From NCBI RefSeq assembly GCF_947495285.1, contig NZ_CANLXZ010000019.1, positions 1-60,127 of the forward strand: a stretch of DNA of 60,127 nucleotides, written 5' to 3'. Below the pieces are notes generated by a model that saw nothing but the letters and a program-made list of their open reading frames with translations, was not told the origin of the DNA and made no database searches. How positions within the stretch are numbered: position 1 is the stretch's first letter; every line of letters begins with the position of its first letter. Made by a program: the position numbers and the translations under genes. Source of the stretch: an uncultured Nonlabens sp. (lineage in GTDB: Bacteria; Bacteroidota; Bacteroidia; Flavobacteriales; Flavobacteriaceae). Shown in pieces: positions 25,470-34,440 of the stretch.

Positions 25470-27332
25470 ATGAAAAACAATATACTGTTAAACATAATAA
25501 TCATCGTCCTGTTAGCAAGCTGTAACAACATGAATGATAATGAAACAATTATTCACAGACCTACTAAAACCTACCTAGAAGAATCCCATTCCTACGCACA
25601 ACCTAATGATGCTGTGACGACACATCTAGATTTAGATATCAATGTAGATTTTGAAACACAAGTTATAAGTGGTACAGCAACTTATAATATTGTAAATAAC
25701 GGTAGTGAGCAAATCATTCTAGACAGTAAATTCTTAGAAATTGAAAGCGTAACCGCAAATGGTGTAGCGACTACTTTTAAATTGGGTGAAATGGATGCTA
25801 CTTTAGGGCAGCCATTAACTATTGCCATTAAAAAAGACACTAAGCAAATAGCCATCACCTACTCTACCACGGCAAAAACAGAAGCTTTACAATGGCTTAC
25901 TGCTCAACAAACAGCAGACAAAACAAATCCATTTCTATTCACTCAAGGTCAAGCGATTTTAACTCGCACTTGGATTCCTATTCAGGATAGTCCGCAAATA
26001 CGTATTACTTATGATGCAACTGTAAAAGTTCCTGAACAGCTTATGGCAGTGATGAGTGCCGAGAATCCTAAGGCCAAAAATGAAAATGGTATCTATAATT
26101 TCAAAATGGAACAACCTATTCCTGCATACCTCATCGCTCTTGCCGTTGGTGATATTAAATACAAATCGATAAGTGACAGAACTGGTGTTTATGCTGAGAA
26201 ATCCATGCTGGACAAAGTACACGAAGAGTTCTCAGACATGGAAAAAATGGTCGTTGCAGCAGAGAATTTATACGGCGCTTATGATTGGGATCAATTTGAT
26301 GTGATCGTGTTGCCACCTAGTTTTCCTTTTGGCGGTATGGAAAATCCGCGGTTGACCTTTGCTACGCCTACAGTTATTGCAGGAGATAAAAGTTTGACTT
26401 CCCTTGTAGCGCATGAGTTGGCTCATTCTTGGTCTGGAAATCTCGTAACTAATGCAACATGGAACGATTTCTGGCTCAATGAAGGTTTTACCGTTTATTT
26501 TGAGATTAGAATCATGGAAGCGCTTTACGGTAAGGACCGCGCAAATATGCTTGCATTAATAGGTCGTCAGGATCTTGAAGATGAGTTAGAAGCCTTGAGC
26601 GATTTACCTAATGACACAAAGTTAAAACTAGATCTAAAAGGCCGCAATCCAGATGATGGAATGAACAGCATCGCTTATGATAAAGGGTATTTATTTCTAA
26701 GAACGTTAGAAGAAAAAGTAGGACGTGACCACATAGATGCTTTCTTAAAATCTTACTTTAAGAAAAATGCATTCTCCACCACTAATACAGAAGATTTTAT
26801 CGTTTACCTCAACGAGAACTTACTAGATAAAAACAACATCACGTTCAATACAGAAGAGTGGATTTATCAACCAGGCATTCCAGATAACGCAGCTGTCATA
26901 GAGTCTGATGCGTTTTCTAATGCAGAAAATACACTAGAGCTGTTTTTAAAAACAAATAAAATAGACACTGCAGTAACACAAAACTGGACACCACAAGAAT
27001 GGGTGCATTTTGTACGCAATTTTCCTCCAGGAATAACATTAGAACAAATGAAACAACTGGACGACACCTTTGATTTTACTAACTCTAGCAATTCATATAT
27101 CAGTATGGTATGGTTTGAACAGTCTATTTTAAACGGTTATGATGGTAATAATGTTGATTCTAAAATTTCAGAATTCTTGAATACAGTAGGAAGACGTTGG
27201 TATGTTACTACTCTTTTTAACGCTTTCGCGAAAGCGGACAGAATAGACGAAGCCCTAGAAATTTACAAAACCGCTAGAGGCAACTATCACAGTGTGACGG
27301 CAAATACGGTGGATGGGATTTTGGGATTATAG
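25470..27332 (+). CDS. M1 family metallopeptidase lipoprotein (LTA4H-like)
   Basis: This is a zinc aminopeptidase of family M1 resembling leukotriene A4 hydrolase/aminopeptidase B, 620 aa. It begins with a lipoprotein signal (LLASC, Cys at about 18). The GGMEN substrate-binding loop (about 290) precedes HELAHSWSGN (from about 314) and WLNEGFTVY, giving the HExxH-x18-E zinc site. The C-terminal helical domain ends with the LTA4H-like ARGNYHSVTANTVDGIL. It probably trims peptides at the cell envelope. AFAKA in the C-terminal helical domain is encoded by the palindrome. Confidence 0.93.
   Translation: MKNNILLNIIIIVLLASCNNMNDNETIIHRPTKTYLEESHSYAQPNDAVTTHLDLDINVDFETQVISGTATYNIVNNGSEQIILDSKFLEIESVTANGVATTFKLGEMDATLGQPLTIAIKKDTKQIAITYSTTAKTEALQWLTAQQTADKTNPFLFTQGQAILTRTWIPIQDSPQIRITYDATVKVPEQLMAVMSAENPKAKNENGIYNFKMEQPIPAYLIALAVGDIKYKSISDRTGVYAEKSMLDKVHEEFSDMEKMVVAAENLYGAYDWDQFDVIVLPPSFPFGGMENPRLTFATPTVIAGDKSLTSLVAHELAHSWSGNLVTNATWNDFWLNEGFTVYFEIRIMEALYGKDRANMLALIGRQDLEDELEALSDLPNDTKLKLDLKGRNPDDGMNSIAYDKGYLFLRTLEEKVGRDHIDAFLKSYFKKNAFSTTNTEDFIVYLNENLLDKNNITFNTEEWIYQPGIPDNAAVIESDAFSNAENTLELFLKTNKIDTAVTQNWTPQEWVHFVRNFPPGITLEQMKQLDDTFDFTNSSNSYISMVWFEQSILNGYDGNNVDSKISEFLNTVGRRWYVTTLFNAFAKADRIDEALEIYKTARGNYHSVTANTVDGILGL
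27221..27236. repeat. Dispersed 16-bp palindrome, copy 7 (in M1 peptidase)
   Basis: Exact CGCTTTCGCGAAAGCG, read as N-AFAKA-D between helices in the C-terminal domain of the M1 peptidase. Confidence 0.97.
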
Positions 27333-27383
27333 ACTAATTATCAGTATAATTTCAACATCTACTAACCTCTTAAAGTTATAAAG

Positions 27384-27908
27384 ATGAACAATTATCAGAA
27401 AATAATTTAGACTTTAATCTTATGTTTTTATGTTAATTCTATAAAAGCTCAAGTTAATTCATCAAAGCATTTAGATTCTTTAGATTTAAAATTTAATGAA
27501 GCGGTATTATTAAATCCTAATAATGATAATAGGTTAACAATGAAACTTGCTCAAAACCGCTGGACTCCAGGTAAGAATGAAATTACATTACTAAGAGAAA
27601 TTCTTATACAGCCTTCTAAGGACGGGAAACTAGATTTTATAGATAAACCGCATAAAATTAATTTATTTGAACAGTATTTTTTCCAATACATACCTTATAT
27701 CAATAACAAAAATGAAAAAGTAGTTTTAGTGAATTCATTTTGTTACAATCGTGAATCTTACGAGAAAGAAAAAGAATCAGGAAGAGCATATATAAGCTAT
27801 GCTCATGGTATAGTAAGAATTACGCATGCTGGTCGATGCCTCTGGCAACTGTTAATCAATATAGAAAATAAAAATTACGGATCACTAAACATAGGAGACA
27901 CATATTAA
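27384..27908 (+). pseudogene. Secreted hypothetical protein interrupted by an early amber codon
   Basis: From the ATG at 27384 the frame reads MNNYQKII, then TAG (27408-27410), then TLILCFYVNSIKAQVNSS and on without another stop to 27908. Joined together this is a normal signal peptide ending in KAQ followed by a mature domain of about 150 residues. A single nonsense change at codon 9 therefore seems to have broken the gene. The only ATG past the stop in frame is at 27540, which leaves 122 residues without a signal peptide. The mature part (with RWTPGKNEITLLREIL and a Trp-Gln-Leu-Leu-Ile-Asn end) is not recognised. Either a recent pseudogene or a sequencing error. Confidence 0.65.
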
Positions 27909-28030
27909 ACTAAATACCACCATTCCATACTTTAACTAGATATTATATAGTTGGTTATAGGATAATAAACATTTGAAAACTATCTTTCTAGAATAATTAA
28001 CACGAGCATTGATCACTTAAAATAAAAAGC

Positions 28031-30331
28031 ATGTCAGTTTCCATACAAGATCCCTTATTACCATTCTTACCTTTATTATATATCGCCTGGGCTGATGGTG
28101 TTCTAGAAGAGACAGAAATAAATTTTATCAATAAAAAGATTTATGAGAACAAAACCATAAAAAGAGAAACCAAAGATATGGTTTGTAAATGGTTGAATCC
28201 TCAAAATGCGCCATCTGCTAGAGTACTGGCTTATTGGAAAAACTACATAAAACAAAATGCAGATCTTTTGAATCCATCTGAGAAGTCTGATTTATTTTCT
28301 ATTGGTGCGCAACTGGCAAAGAAGGAAGATACAGAGTACTGGGTAAATGATGAAACTAAAGAATCGCTGCATTTAATAGAAGATTATCTAGGGATAGTAA
28401 GTCGTGAGGCATTGCGATCTGTTTATGAAAACGATCCTGTAACTTCTACCTCCTTACCTACAGAAAAATTATCTGAAAAGGCATATTCTAAACCTTTAAA
28501 AGCTCTTTTACAACATGGTTATCCAGACATTAAATCTAGAGTACAAAGTATTCTTGACCCTCATAAAGAAGCTATAGAAAGTTATGACGACGATTTAAAA
28601 ACGCGAAAAGAGAAAGTACTAAAATGGTGTAAAGAACTGGCTAATGCAGGTTTAGGAAATCTAGCCTATCTACCAGCTTATGGTGGATCTGGTTCTATGC
28701 CTAAATACGCCGCTGTTTTTGAAGAGATTTCTAAGTATGATTTAAGTCTAACGATCAAGTTTGGGGTTCATTTCGGATTATTCGGTGGTAGTGTAGAATC
28801 CTTAGGTACAAAAATGCATCATGATAAGTATTTAAAAGATATAGGTACGATGGTATTACCAGGTTGTTTTGCCATGACTGAAATGCACCATGGTAGTAAT
28901 GTAAAAGCACTACAGACCACAGCTACTTATCAACCAGATGATAACACCTTTATCATAAACACTCCATCACAATACGATAGAAAAACCTATATAGGTAACG
29001 CTGGTATGCATGCTCAAATGGCAACCGTGTTTGCTCAACTTATAGTGAATGAAGAAGAGCATGGTATTCACGCATTTTTAGTGCCTATAAGAGATAGTAA
29101 AGGAAATACCTTAAACCATATAACAATAGGTGATAATGGTCATAAAATGGGTTTAAACGGTGTAGATAACGGTACATTACATTTTAACGCTGTAAAAATC
29201 CCTAAAGAAAATTTACTCAACAAATTTGGAGATGTGGACGAAGAAGGTAAATATACCAGCCCTATAAGCAGTTCTTCAAAACGTTTCTTCACCATGCTAG
29301 GAACTCTGGTAGGTGGTAGACTTTGTGTACCTATCGCGGGACAATCTGCTGCAAAAAAGGCGCTAAATATGGCGGTATATTTTGCACTAGAACGTAAACA
29401 ATTCGGTCCACCTGGGAAAGCAGAACAATCCATAATGGATTATCCCACACATCAAAAAAAATTGATGCCGTTAATTGCAAATGTTTATGCTTATGATTTT
29501 GCTCATGATTTCTTATTAAATGATTATTCAAATAATAAAGAAGCAAATAGCCAGCAGGTAGAAGCACTTGCTGCTGGATTAAAAGCACTGAGCACATGGA
29601 ACACTACTCAAACTATACAGATATGTAGAGAGTCCTGTGGAGGAAAAGGGTATTTAAGTGAAATGTATTTTGATTTACTTAAAGCAGATACAGACATATT
29701 CACCACATTTGAAGGAGATAATACCGTACTGTTACAACTCACAGCTAAGAGTCGATTGACCTATTTTAAAAAGCAATTTGGTAAAATGGACTGGTGGGAT
29801 ACTCTCAAGTATATATCTAGTATTGCTTCTACTAATTTAAGTGAGTTGAATCCACTGGTGACCAGAGACACGTCCCAAGACCATTTATTAAGTAATGATT
29901 TCCAGATCGATGCATTTTCTTATCGAGAAGAGTACTCTTTACGAACACTTGCTATGCGATTAAATAAAAAAATTAAAAATGGAATGGATAGTTATGACGC
30001 TTTTCTAGATGTTCAAGTACATTTAATAGATATGGCGAGCGCCTATATAGATCGTGTGGTTCTAGAACGATTTATTATTACTATTAATGAACAAAAGGAT
30101 AATAGTGTTAAAGAAGTACTGACCTCACTTAAAAACTTATATGCGTTACACTTAATAGAAAAAAATAAAGGCTGGTACTTAGAGCATGATTACATATCTG
30201 GATCAAAGTCATTGGCTATAAATAAGCTTGTTATAAAACTCTGTAATGATTTAAAAGAAGAAAGTAAACAGTTAGTTGATGCTTTTGATATACCTAAACA
30301 CATGACACAAACAGCTTTGAAGTTTTATTAA
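28031..30331 (+). CDS. Acyl-CoA oxidase/dehydrogenase-like protein with N-terminal extension
   Basis: This 766-residue flavoprotein-family enzyme would oxidise acyl-CoA at the alpha-beta bond in fatty acid degradation. The acyl-CoA oxidase-like core begins at about 180, with CFAMTEMHHGSNVKALQTTATY and QYDRKTYIGNAGMHAQMATVFAQL (FAD and substrate region). Then come the GGRLCVPIAGQSAAKKAL helix, ERKQFGPPG and CGGKGYLSEMYFDLLKADTDIFTTFEGDNTVLL. The first 100 or so residues (LLYIAWADGVLEETEINFINKKI) resemble a TerB-like helical domain, an unusual fusion. No other beta-oxidation genes are adjacent. A strong dyad follows the stop codon. Confidence 0.88.
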   Translation: MSVSIQDPLLPFLPLLYIAWADGVLEETEINFINKKIYENKTIKRETKDMVCKWLNPQNAPSARVLAYWKNYIKQNADLLNPSEKSDLFSIGAQLAKKEDTEYWVNDETKESLHLIEDYLGIVSREALRSVYENDPVTSTSLPTEKLSEKAYSKPLKALLQHGYPDIKSRVQSILDPHKEAIESYDDDLKTRKEKVLKWCKELANAGLGNLAYLPAYGGSGSMPKYAAVFEEISKYDLSLTIKFGVHFGLFGGSVESLGTKMHHDKYLKDIGTMVLPGCFAMTEMHHGSNVKALQTTATYQPDDNTFIINTPSQYDRKTYIGNAGMHAQMATVFAQLIVNEEEHGIHAFLVPIRDSKGNTLNHITIGDNGHKMGLNGVDNGTLHFNAVKIPKENLLNKFGDVDEEGKYTSPISSSSKRFFTMLGTLVGGRLCVPIAGQSAAKKALNMAVYFALERKQFGPPGKAEQSIMDYPTHQKKLMPLIANVYAYDFAHDFLLNDYSNNKEANSQQVEALAAGLKALSTWNTTQTIQICRESCGGKGYLSEMYFDLLKADTDIFTTFEGDNTVLLQLTAKSRLTYFKKQFGKMDWWDTLKYISSIASTNLSELNPLVTRDTSQDHLLSNDFQIDAFSYREEYSLRTLAMRLNKKIKNGMDSYDAFLDVQVHLIDMASAYIDRVVLERFIITINEQKDNSVKEVLTSLKNLYALHLIEKNKGWYLEHDYISGSKSLAINKLVIKLCNDLKEESKQLVDAFDIPKHMTQTALKFY

Positions 30332-30339
30332 AATCTAAA

Positions 30340-30379
30340 AATCTATCTTTAAACATGAACAGCTGTTTAAAGATAGATT
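30340..30379 (+). terminator. Strong hairpin after the acyl-CoA oxidase gene
   Basis: AATCTATCTTTAAACA / TGTTTAAAGATAGATT, a perfect 16-bp stem with an 8-base loop, starting 8 bp after the stop codon. There is no T-run, so it may stabilise the 3' end of the mRNA without terminating. Confidence 0.6.
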
Positions 30380-30384
30380 CACAA

Positions 30385-30404
30385 TACTTATTTTAAAATA
30401 AGTA
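30385..30404. repeat. 20-bp perfect palindrome
   Basis: TACTTATTTTAAAATAAGTA, a perfect palindrome directly after the hairpin at 30340-30379. Purely A/T-rich; a protein-binding site or a cruciform-forming element are both possible. Confidence 0.6.
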
Positions 30405-30497
30405 CGATATTTGAGATCTTAAAAAGTTTTATGTACTCATGTATTGCTTTTAAAAAGTTACACCGTCTTACAGGTCAAGTTTTATAGAGTATTTCTT

Positions 30498-30757
30498 TTA
30501 AGAAATTACATTTTCTACCGTAGATAAATAAATCGTCAGATATAATACCATTAACGAGTCGTCATCTTCTGGAAAAACCTTAGTCTCTACAAAGTATCGA
30601 TAAATTTATTCCCTGTATATGCAGTGGTATCATCTAGATAACCTAACGTATATACTAGCTCTTTAGCAATCTTTTTTATTATTGGAGACAACTGCCTTAC
30701 TACTGTTAGGACACTATCGTTATCACAATTAAAAATGATTGATACATCGTCGACAGG
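30498..30757 (-). pseudogene. Decayed coding remnant with a frameshift
   Basis: In the otherwise empty 30380-30914 gap the minus strand reads an amino-acid-like frame from 30757 (PVDDVSIIFNCDNDSVLTVV, then QLSPIIKKIAKELVYTLGYLDD) to a stop at 30587. A second frame takes over near 30600 (RYFVETKVFPEDDDSLMVLY, then LTIYLSTVENVIS) to a stop at 30498. Joining the two by a single-base shift gives about 85 residues of normal composition with a natural end. There is no start codon and an in-frame TAG precedes it. I do not recognise the family. Confidence 0.35.
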
Positions 30758-30914
30758 CTAGTATAAAGTTAATTATGCCACAAAATTAAATTCTAATCAC
30801 CCTACATTTAAGGTTATATATTTAAAAGCAATTTCAGAGTCAACTCTATAAAATGAAAGAGGTTATTTCTCATACTTTATCAAATTAACTTACTTAGAAC
30901 ATATTTAAAATAAA

Positions 30915-31364
30915 TCACAATGTATTTATTCTTGAAATTATTTTAATCTTAAAGTTAACTGAATTTGCGATAAAACAAAGCTGGTGTGCTTTTTCATGCA
31001 AACTTATTGCTAGAGATTTTTGATCACTGTTTTTGATAGTAACTACAGGATTTAACTGGACTACCGTAAAGCCACCACTGGCATCTGGACGCAATTCTAA
31101 CATACCAGTCGCAGTATCCTTATAATCCATAATCTCTATTCCTTCCTGCTGGCATACATAGAAGTAAGACATCATATGACAGGAAGAAAGTGCACTAAGT
31201 AATAAATCTTCTGGATTGCGTTTATCTGGCTCTCCTTTAAATTCTCTAGCGGCACTGACGTTTATACTTTCCTTTCCATCAATTGTAGAAGTGTGAGTTT
31301 TAGAATTAACAAATTGATTTTTTTGCCATTGAGTATGGACTTCAAAATGAAATTCTTTTTTCAT
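30915..31364 (-). CDS. OsmC family protein
   Basis: This 149-residue protein belongs to the OsmC/Ohr-related family, thiol peroxidases acting on organic hydroperoxides. The two reactive cysteines lie in LSSCHMMSYFY (about residue 62) and AHQLCFIANSVNF (about 130). NPEDLLLSALSSCH is the family hallmark. It is the last gene of a three-gene minus-strand unit, 6 bp after the PAP2 gene. Confidence 0.9.
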   Translation of the reverse strand: MKKEFHFEVHTQWQKNQFVNSKTHTSTIDGKESINVSAAREFKGEPDKRNPEDLLLSALSSCHMMSYFYVCQQEGIEIMDYKDTATGMLELRPDASGGFTVVQLNPVVTIKNSDQKSLAISLHEKAHQLCFIANSVNFKIKIISRINTL

Positions 31365-31370
31365 CTATTT

Positions 31371-31949
31371 TTAAATTATCGTTGTAGATATTCCGTATCT
31401 CGCTTTCGCGAAAGCGTACAACCATAAAAAAATTAAACCTAGAATAAGCCCCATAAACGCGCCCATAAGCACATCTCCTAAATAGTGAACCCCTAGATAA
31501 ACACGACTATAGGCTACTAATACGGCCCAGACTATCATAACCATACCTATCGTTTTATGTTTTCTCCTTAATAGAAACCACAAGAATGTGGCTAGCGCAA
31601 CGGCGCTGCTGGCATGACCGCTATAAAACCCATAAGTACCGCCACTCTTACCTACTTTAGAAATAAGTCCTTCTAGTGCTGGCTCTCTAAAAGGACGCAA
31701 TCTTTCCATGCTGTCTTTAAAGAAACTAGCTAGTTGATCGCTACAGGTTATGAGTAGCGCTATTGCTATTAATGCAATAACTAGATTACGTGTACCGAGT
31801 TTCTTATATAGAATATATAAAACAAAGAGATATAAAGGAATCGCATACAGTTTATGAGTGATAACGTTGAAGAATAAATCTACAGCATCATTACCCCAGT
31901 CGTTAAGAAAAAGCGTCGCGTCCCAGTCTAATTGTTTGATATCTACCAT
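31371..31949 (-). CDS. PAP2 superfamily phosphatase
   Basis: This membrane phosphatase of lipid phosphates (PAP2 family, 192 aa) has about five helices. Its three catalytic motifs are KDSMERLRP, YSGHASSA (variant of PSGH) and SRVYLGVHYLGDV, containing the general-acid and nucleophile histidines. Possible roles are recycling undecaprenyl pyrophosphate or dephosphorylating phosphatidic acid or PGP; sequence does not decide. It abuts the upstream 75-residue gene. The palindrome encodes AFAKA in its C-terminal cytoplasmic tail. Confidence 0.9.
   Translation of the reverse strand: MVDIKQLDWDATLFLNDWGNDAVDLFFNVITHKLYAIPLYLFVLYILYKKLGTRNLVIALIAIALLITCSDQLASFFKDSMERLRPFREPALEGLISKVGKSGGTYGFYSGHASSAVALATFLWFLLRRKHKTIGMVMIVWAVLVAYSRVYLGVHYLGDVLMGAFMGLILGLIFLWLYAFAKARYGISTTII
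31401..31416. repeat. Dispersed 16-bp palindrome, copy 8 (in PAP2 tail)
   Basis: Exact CGCTTTCGCGAAAGCG, read as Y-AFAKA-R just after the last membrane helix of the PAP2 protein. Confidence 0.97.
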
Positions 31950-32177
31950 TTACTTATCGTAAAGTTCCATTTGCTCATCATAGAATCTGCTTGCTTCTTC
32001 GATAAGGTTTTTAGTTTCTTCTTCTAGCTCCTCAGCATCTTCTTTAGTCACCTCTTCTAGAAACTCTACCTCATCATCTTTAAGGTTGATAATAAATCTT
32101 GGGTAATCTAGGTGAATGACGAAAATATCTTCAGGATAATGAACGTTATCGCCCATAAGAAATCTAGGAAGTTCCAT
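31950..32177 (-). CDS. Small acidic hypothetical protein
   Basis: This 75-residue protein is not assigned to a named family. The N-terminal half (FLMGDNVHYPEDIFVIHLDYPRFII) looks like a small beta domain; the C-terminal half is a very acidic helix (EEVTKEDAEELEEETKNLIEE). Its stop codon is directly followed by the PAP2 start, so it is cotranscribed and is the first gene of the unit. It looks real because of the tight coupling and normal codon use. Confidence 0.7.
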   Translation of the reverse strand: MELPRFLMGDNVHYPEDIFVIHLDYPRFIINLKDDEVEFLEEVTKEDAEELEEETKNLIEEASRFYDEQMELYDK

Positions 32178-32319
32178 TAGTTGTTTTTATTAGGTAAAAA
32201 TATAGTTTTAGGATCGATTAATCTCTTTTAAAACCAGCTTTACCATATTTAATGGTGCAATCTAATAAATTCTGAATATAGAATTCACTATATAGAATTG
32301 AAAAAACTAAATTTGTTCC

Positions 32320-33066
32320 ATGCGAAAGAAACTAAGAGCTGATAATTTACAGAAATCCTATAAAGGTCGTCCGGTAGTTAAGGGCGTGTCTTATGAAGTG
32401 AATCAAGGAGAAATAGTAGGATTACTAGGACCTAATGGTGCTGGTAAAACCACTTCTTTTTACATGACCGTAGGACTGGTAAAACCTACTGATGGTGACG
32501 TGTGGCTGGACGATAAAAAAATCACACAATATCCTATGTACAAACGTGCACAAAATGGTATAGGTTATCTAGCACAAGAGGCTTCTATCTTTAGAAAATT
32601 AACTGTAGAAGAAAATATACTAGGTGTACTGCAACTGACTAACCTTTCTAAGAAAGAGCAAAAGGAACGTTGTGAGAAACTTCTAGAAGAATTCAGTTTG
32701 CAAGACCGTCGCAATAGAAATGGTGATTTATTGAGTGGTGGTGAGCGACGTCGTACAGAAATAGCTCGCGCGCTAGCAACAGATCCTACTTTTATATTAC
32801 TAGATGAGCCGTTTGCAGGTGTAGACCCAGTGGCAGTAGAAGACATACAGAGAATAGTTGCACAACTAACTAAAAAAAATATAGGTATTCTTATTACGGA
32901 CCATAATGTACAAGAAACACTCGCTATTACCGACCGCACGTACTTAATGTTTGAAGGTAAGATCTTAAAACACGGTTCTCCAGAAGAACTGACTGAAGAT
33001 GAAGTGGTACGTAGAGTTTATTTAGGACAGAATTTTGAGTTGAGAAAGAAGAAGATTTTTGAGTAG
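32320..33066 (+). CDS. lptB: LPS export ABC transporter ATP-binding protein LptB
   Basis: LptB powers the LptFG transporter that moves lipopolysaccharide to the outer membrane. The 248-residue protein shows Walker A GPNGAGKT (about 36-43), the LptB-typical [18 protein letters not shown], signature [17 protein letters not shown] and Walker [14 protein letters not shown], then [13 protein letters not shown]. It stands alone; the other Lpt genes are not in the window. A TAAATTTG string just before the start could be a -7 element, implying an almost leaderless mRNA. Confidence 0.96.
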   Translation: MRKKLRADNLQKSYKGRPVVKGVSYEVNQGEIVGLLGPNGAGKTTSFYMTVGLVKPTDGDVWLDDKKITQYPMYKRAQNGIGYLAQEASIFRKLTVEENILGVLQLTNLSKKEQKERCEKLLEEFSLQDRRNRNGDLLSGGERRRTEIARALATDPTFILLDEPFAGVDPVAVEDIQRIVAQLTKKNIGILITDHNVQETLAITDRTYLMFEGKILKHGSPEELTEDEVVRRVYLGQNFELRKKKIFE

Positions 33067-33087
33067 AATTTATATCTAATCAAAAGT

Positions 33088-33528
33088 TTAAAGAAATTGA
33101 TTTCTCTTATACATTTCGGAAATTCTAATGCGTTGATCAATTTTCAAATCATAAAAATCTGGATATTCATAGTCTGAAATTTCCTTTCCTATTTTTTGAG
33201 TGTTTATCAGTTCCTTTTTCTTAGTTTCAAAAATTACTCCCCATTTTTCATATTCCTCATTATCATGGAGTATCAAAGAATTAATAGCATTAAGAGAAAC
33301 AATAGAGATATCATTATTGATTGTTTTACAAATTTCTTTATAAACCAAATCATTATCCTTTGCAAATTTTGATAATTCAATAACCGATTGTACTCTTATA
33401 TTAAAGTCTTTAGATTTTAAGCCTAGAAATAAAAAAACAATATCACCATTCTTCGATGCGTTTTCAATAACTGAACTCGTAATTTTCAAAATACCTTTCT
33501 TGTATAAATATTTGATAGGTTTAATCAT
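33088..33528 (-). CDS. Hypothetical helical protein (HEAT-like)
   Basis: Not recognised. This 146-residue protein is predicted mainly helical, with segments such as SKDFNIRVQSVIELSKFAKDND and DISIVSLNAINSLILHDNEEY that look like two HEAT-type repeats. There is no signal peptide. Codon use is A/T-rich compared with lptB and pssA on either side. It converges with lptB (22 bp gap). Confidence 0.6.
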   Translation of the reverse strand: MIKPIKYLYKKGILKITSSVIENASKNGDIVFLFLGLKSKDFNIRVQSVIELSKFAKDNDLVYKEICKTINNDISIVSLNAINSLILHDNEEYEKWGVIFETKKKELINTQKIGKEISDYEYPDFYDLKIDQRIRISEMYKRNQFL

Positions 33529-33564
33529 GCTTTACGAGATTTCAAGACTTCATATTTTACTTAA

Positions 33565-34329
33565 CTATATTTTGAAAGCTTTTCTACTCATCACATTATT
33601 CACCACACTCATCAAGATATAAATTACAATAATGCAAGGCACTGCATAAATTTGAAGTGTTGCTATTAGTGTAATACACAAAGCGATAAAGATCCAGCGT
33701 ATTTCATTTCCTTTCCAGCCGAAGCTTTTAAATTTTAAAGCAAATAGAGGCAATTCTGCATTAAGAATATAAACACTAAAAATAGTGATAGTGGTTAATA
33801 CATAAGGATTAGTCAGCGCCTCTGTCACCCAGCCAGCATTATAATCTTGTGCGATAATACCTAATGAAATAATGAAAATCGCATTTGCCGGTGTCGGTAC
33901 TCCTATAAAAGAATCTGTCTGTCTGGTGTCTATATTGAATTTTGCCAGTCGGTAACAACTTCCTAAAGTAATTAAGAAACCTATTACTGGCACAAATGGG
34001 TGTGCATACCACTGCTCTGGCGCAGCTGTTTCAAAACTTGTTATCGTATTTATCAGGTTATATCCTACAGCATCGCTCAACATTTGATACATGACTATTC
34101 CTGGTACAAGACCACTAGTAACCATGTCTGCAAGAGAATCCAGTTGTTTACCTAGCTCGCTAGAAACGTGGAGCAATCTCGCGGCAAGACCATCAAAAAA
34201 GTCAAAAAATATTCCAGCTGCTACAAATATCCCAGCTAGAATAAGCTGGTCATTAAATGCATAAATAGCTCCTAGACATCCACAAAGTAGATTTAATAAT
34301 GTAATAATATTAGGTACCCAATTCTTCAT
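33565..34329 (-). CDS. pssA: CDP-diacylglycerol-serine O-phosphatidyltransferase
   Basis: This enzyme makes phosphatidylserine from CDP-diacylglycerol and serine, the route to phosphatidylethanolamine. The CDP-alcohol phosphotransferase signature DG-x2-AR-x8-G-x3-D-x3-D is seen as FDGLAARLLHVSSELGKQLDSLAD (about residues 45-68). The protein has 254 residues and about eight helices, as in PssA. Upstream on the minus strand is the string TACTGCATATTTGT, shared with the DUF2141 gene. It is divergent from the PorV/PorQ-like gene. Confidence 0.93.
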   Translation of the reverse strand: MKNWVPNIITLLNLLCGCLGAIYAFNDQLILAGIFVAAGIFFDFFDGLAARLLHVSSELGKQLDSLADMVTSGLVPGIVMYQMLSDAVGYNLINTITSFETAAPEQWYAHPFVPVIGFLITLGSCYRLAKFNIDTRQTDSFIGVPTPANAIFIISLGIIAQDYNAGWVTEALTNPYVLTTITIFSVYILNAELPLFALKFKSFGWKGNEIRWIFIALCITLIATLQIYAVPCIIVIYILMSVVNNVMSRKAFKI

Positions 34330-34361
34330 GATACAAATATGCAGTATTTTACTGATGTGTT

Positions 34362-34380
34362 TTGCCTACTTTTGAGGCAA
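34362..34380. repeat. Short dyad between pssA and the PorV/PorQ-like gene
   Basis: TTGCCT, 7-base spacer containing CTTTTG, AGGCAA, in the divergent promoter region. Possible operator; weak evidence. Confidence 0.3.
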
Positions 34381-34440
34381 TATGTACATAATATCATAGT
34401 TATTAACTCAGAAACCTAGATATTTGCGATTTATTAAAAT

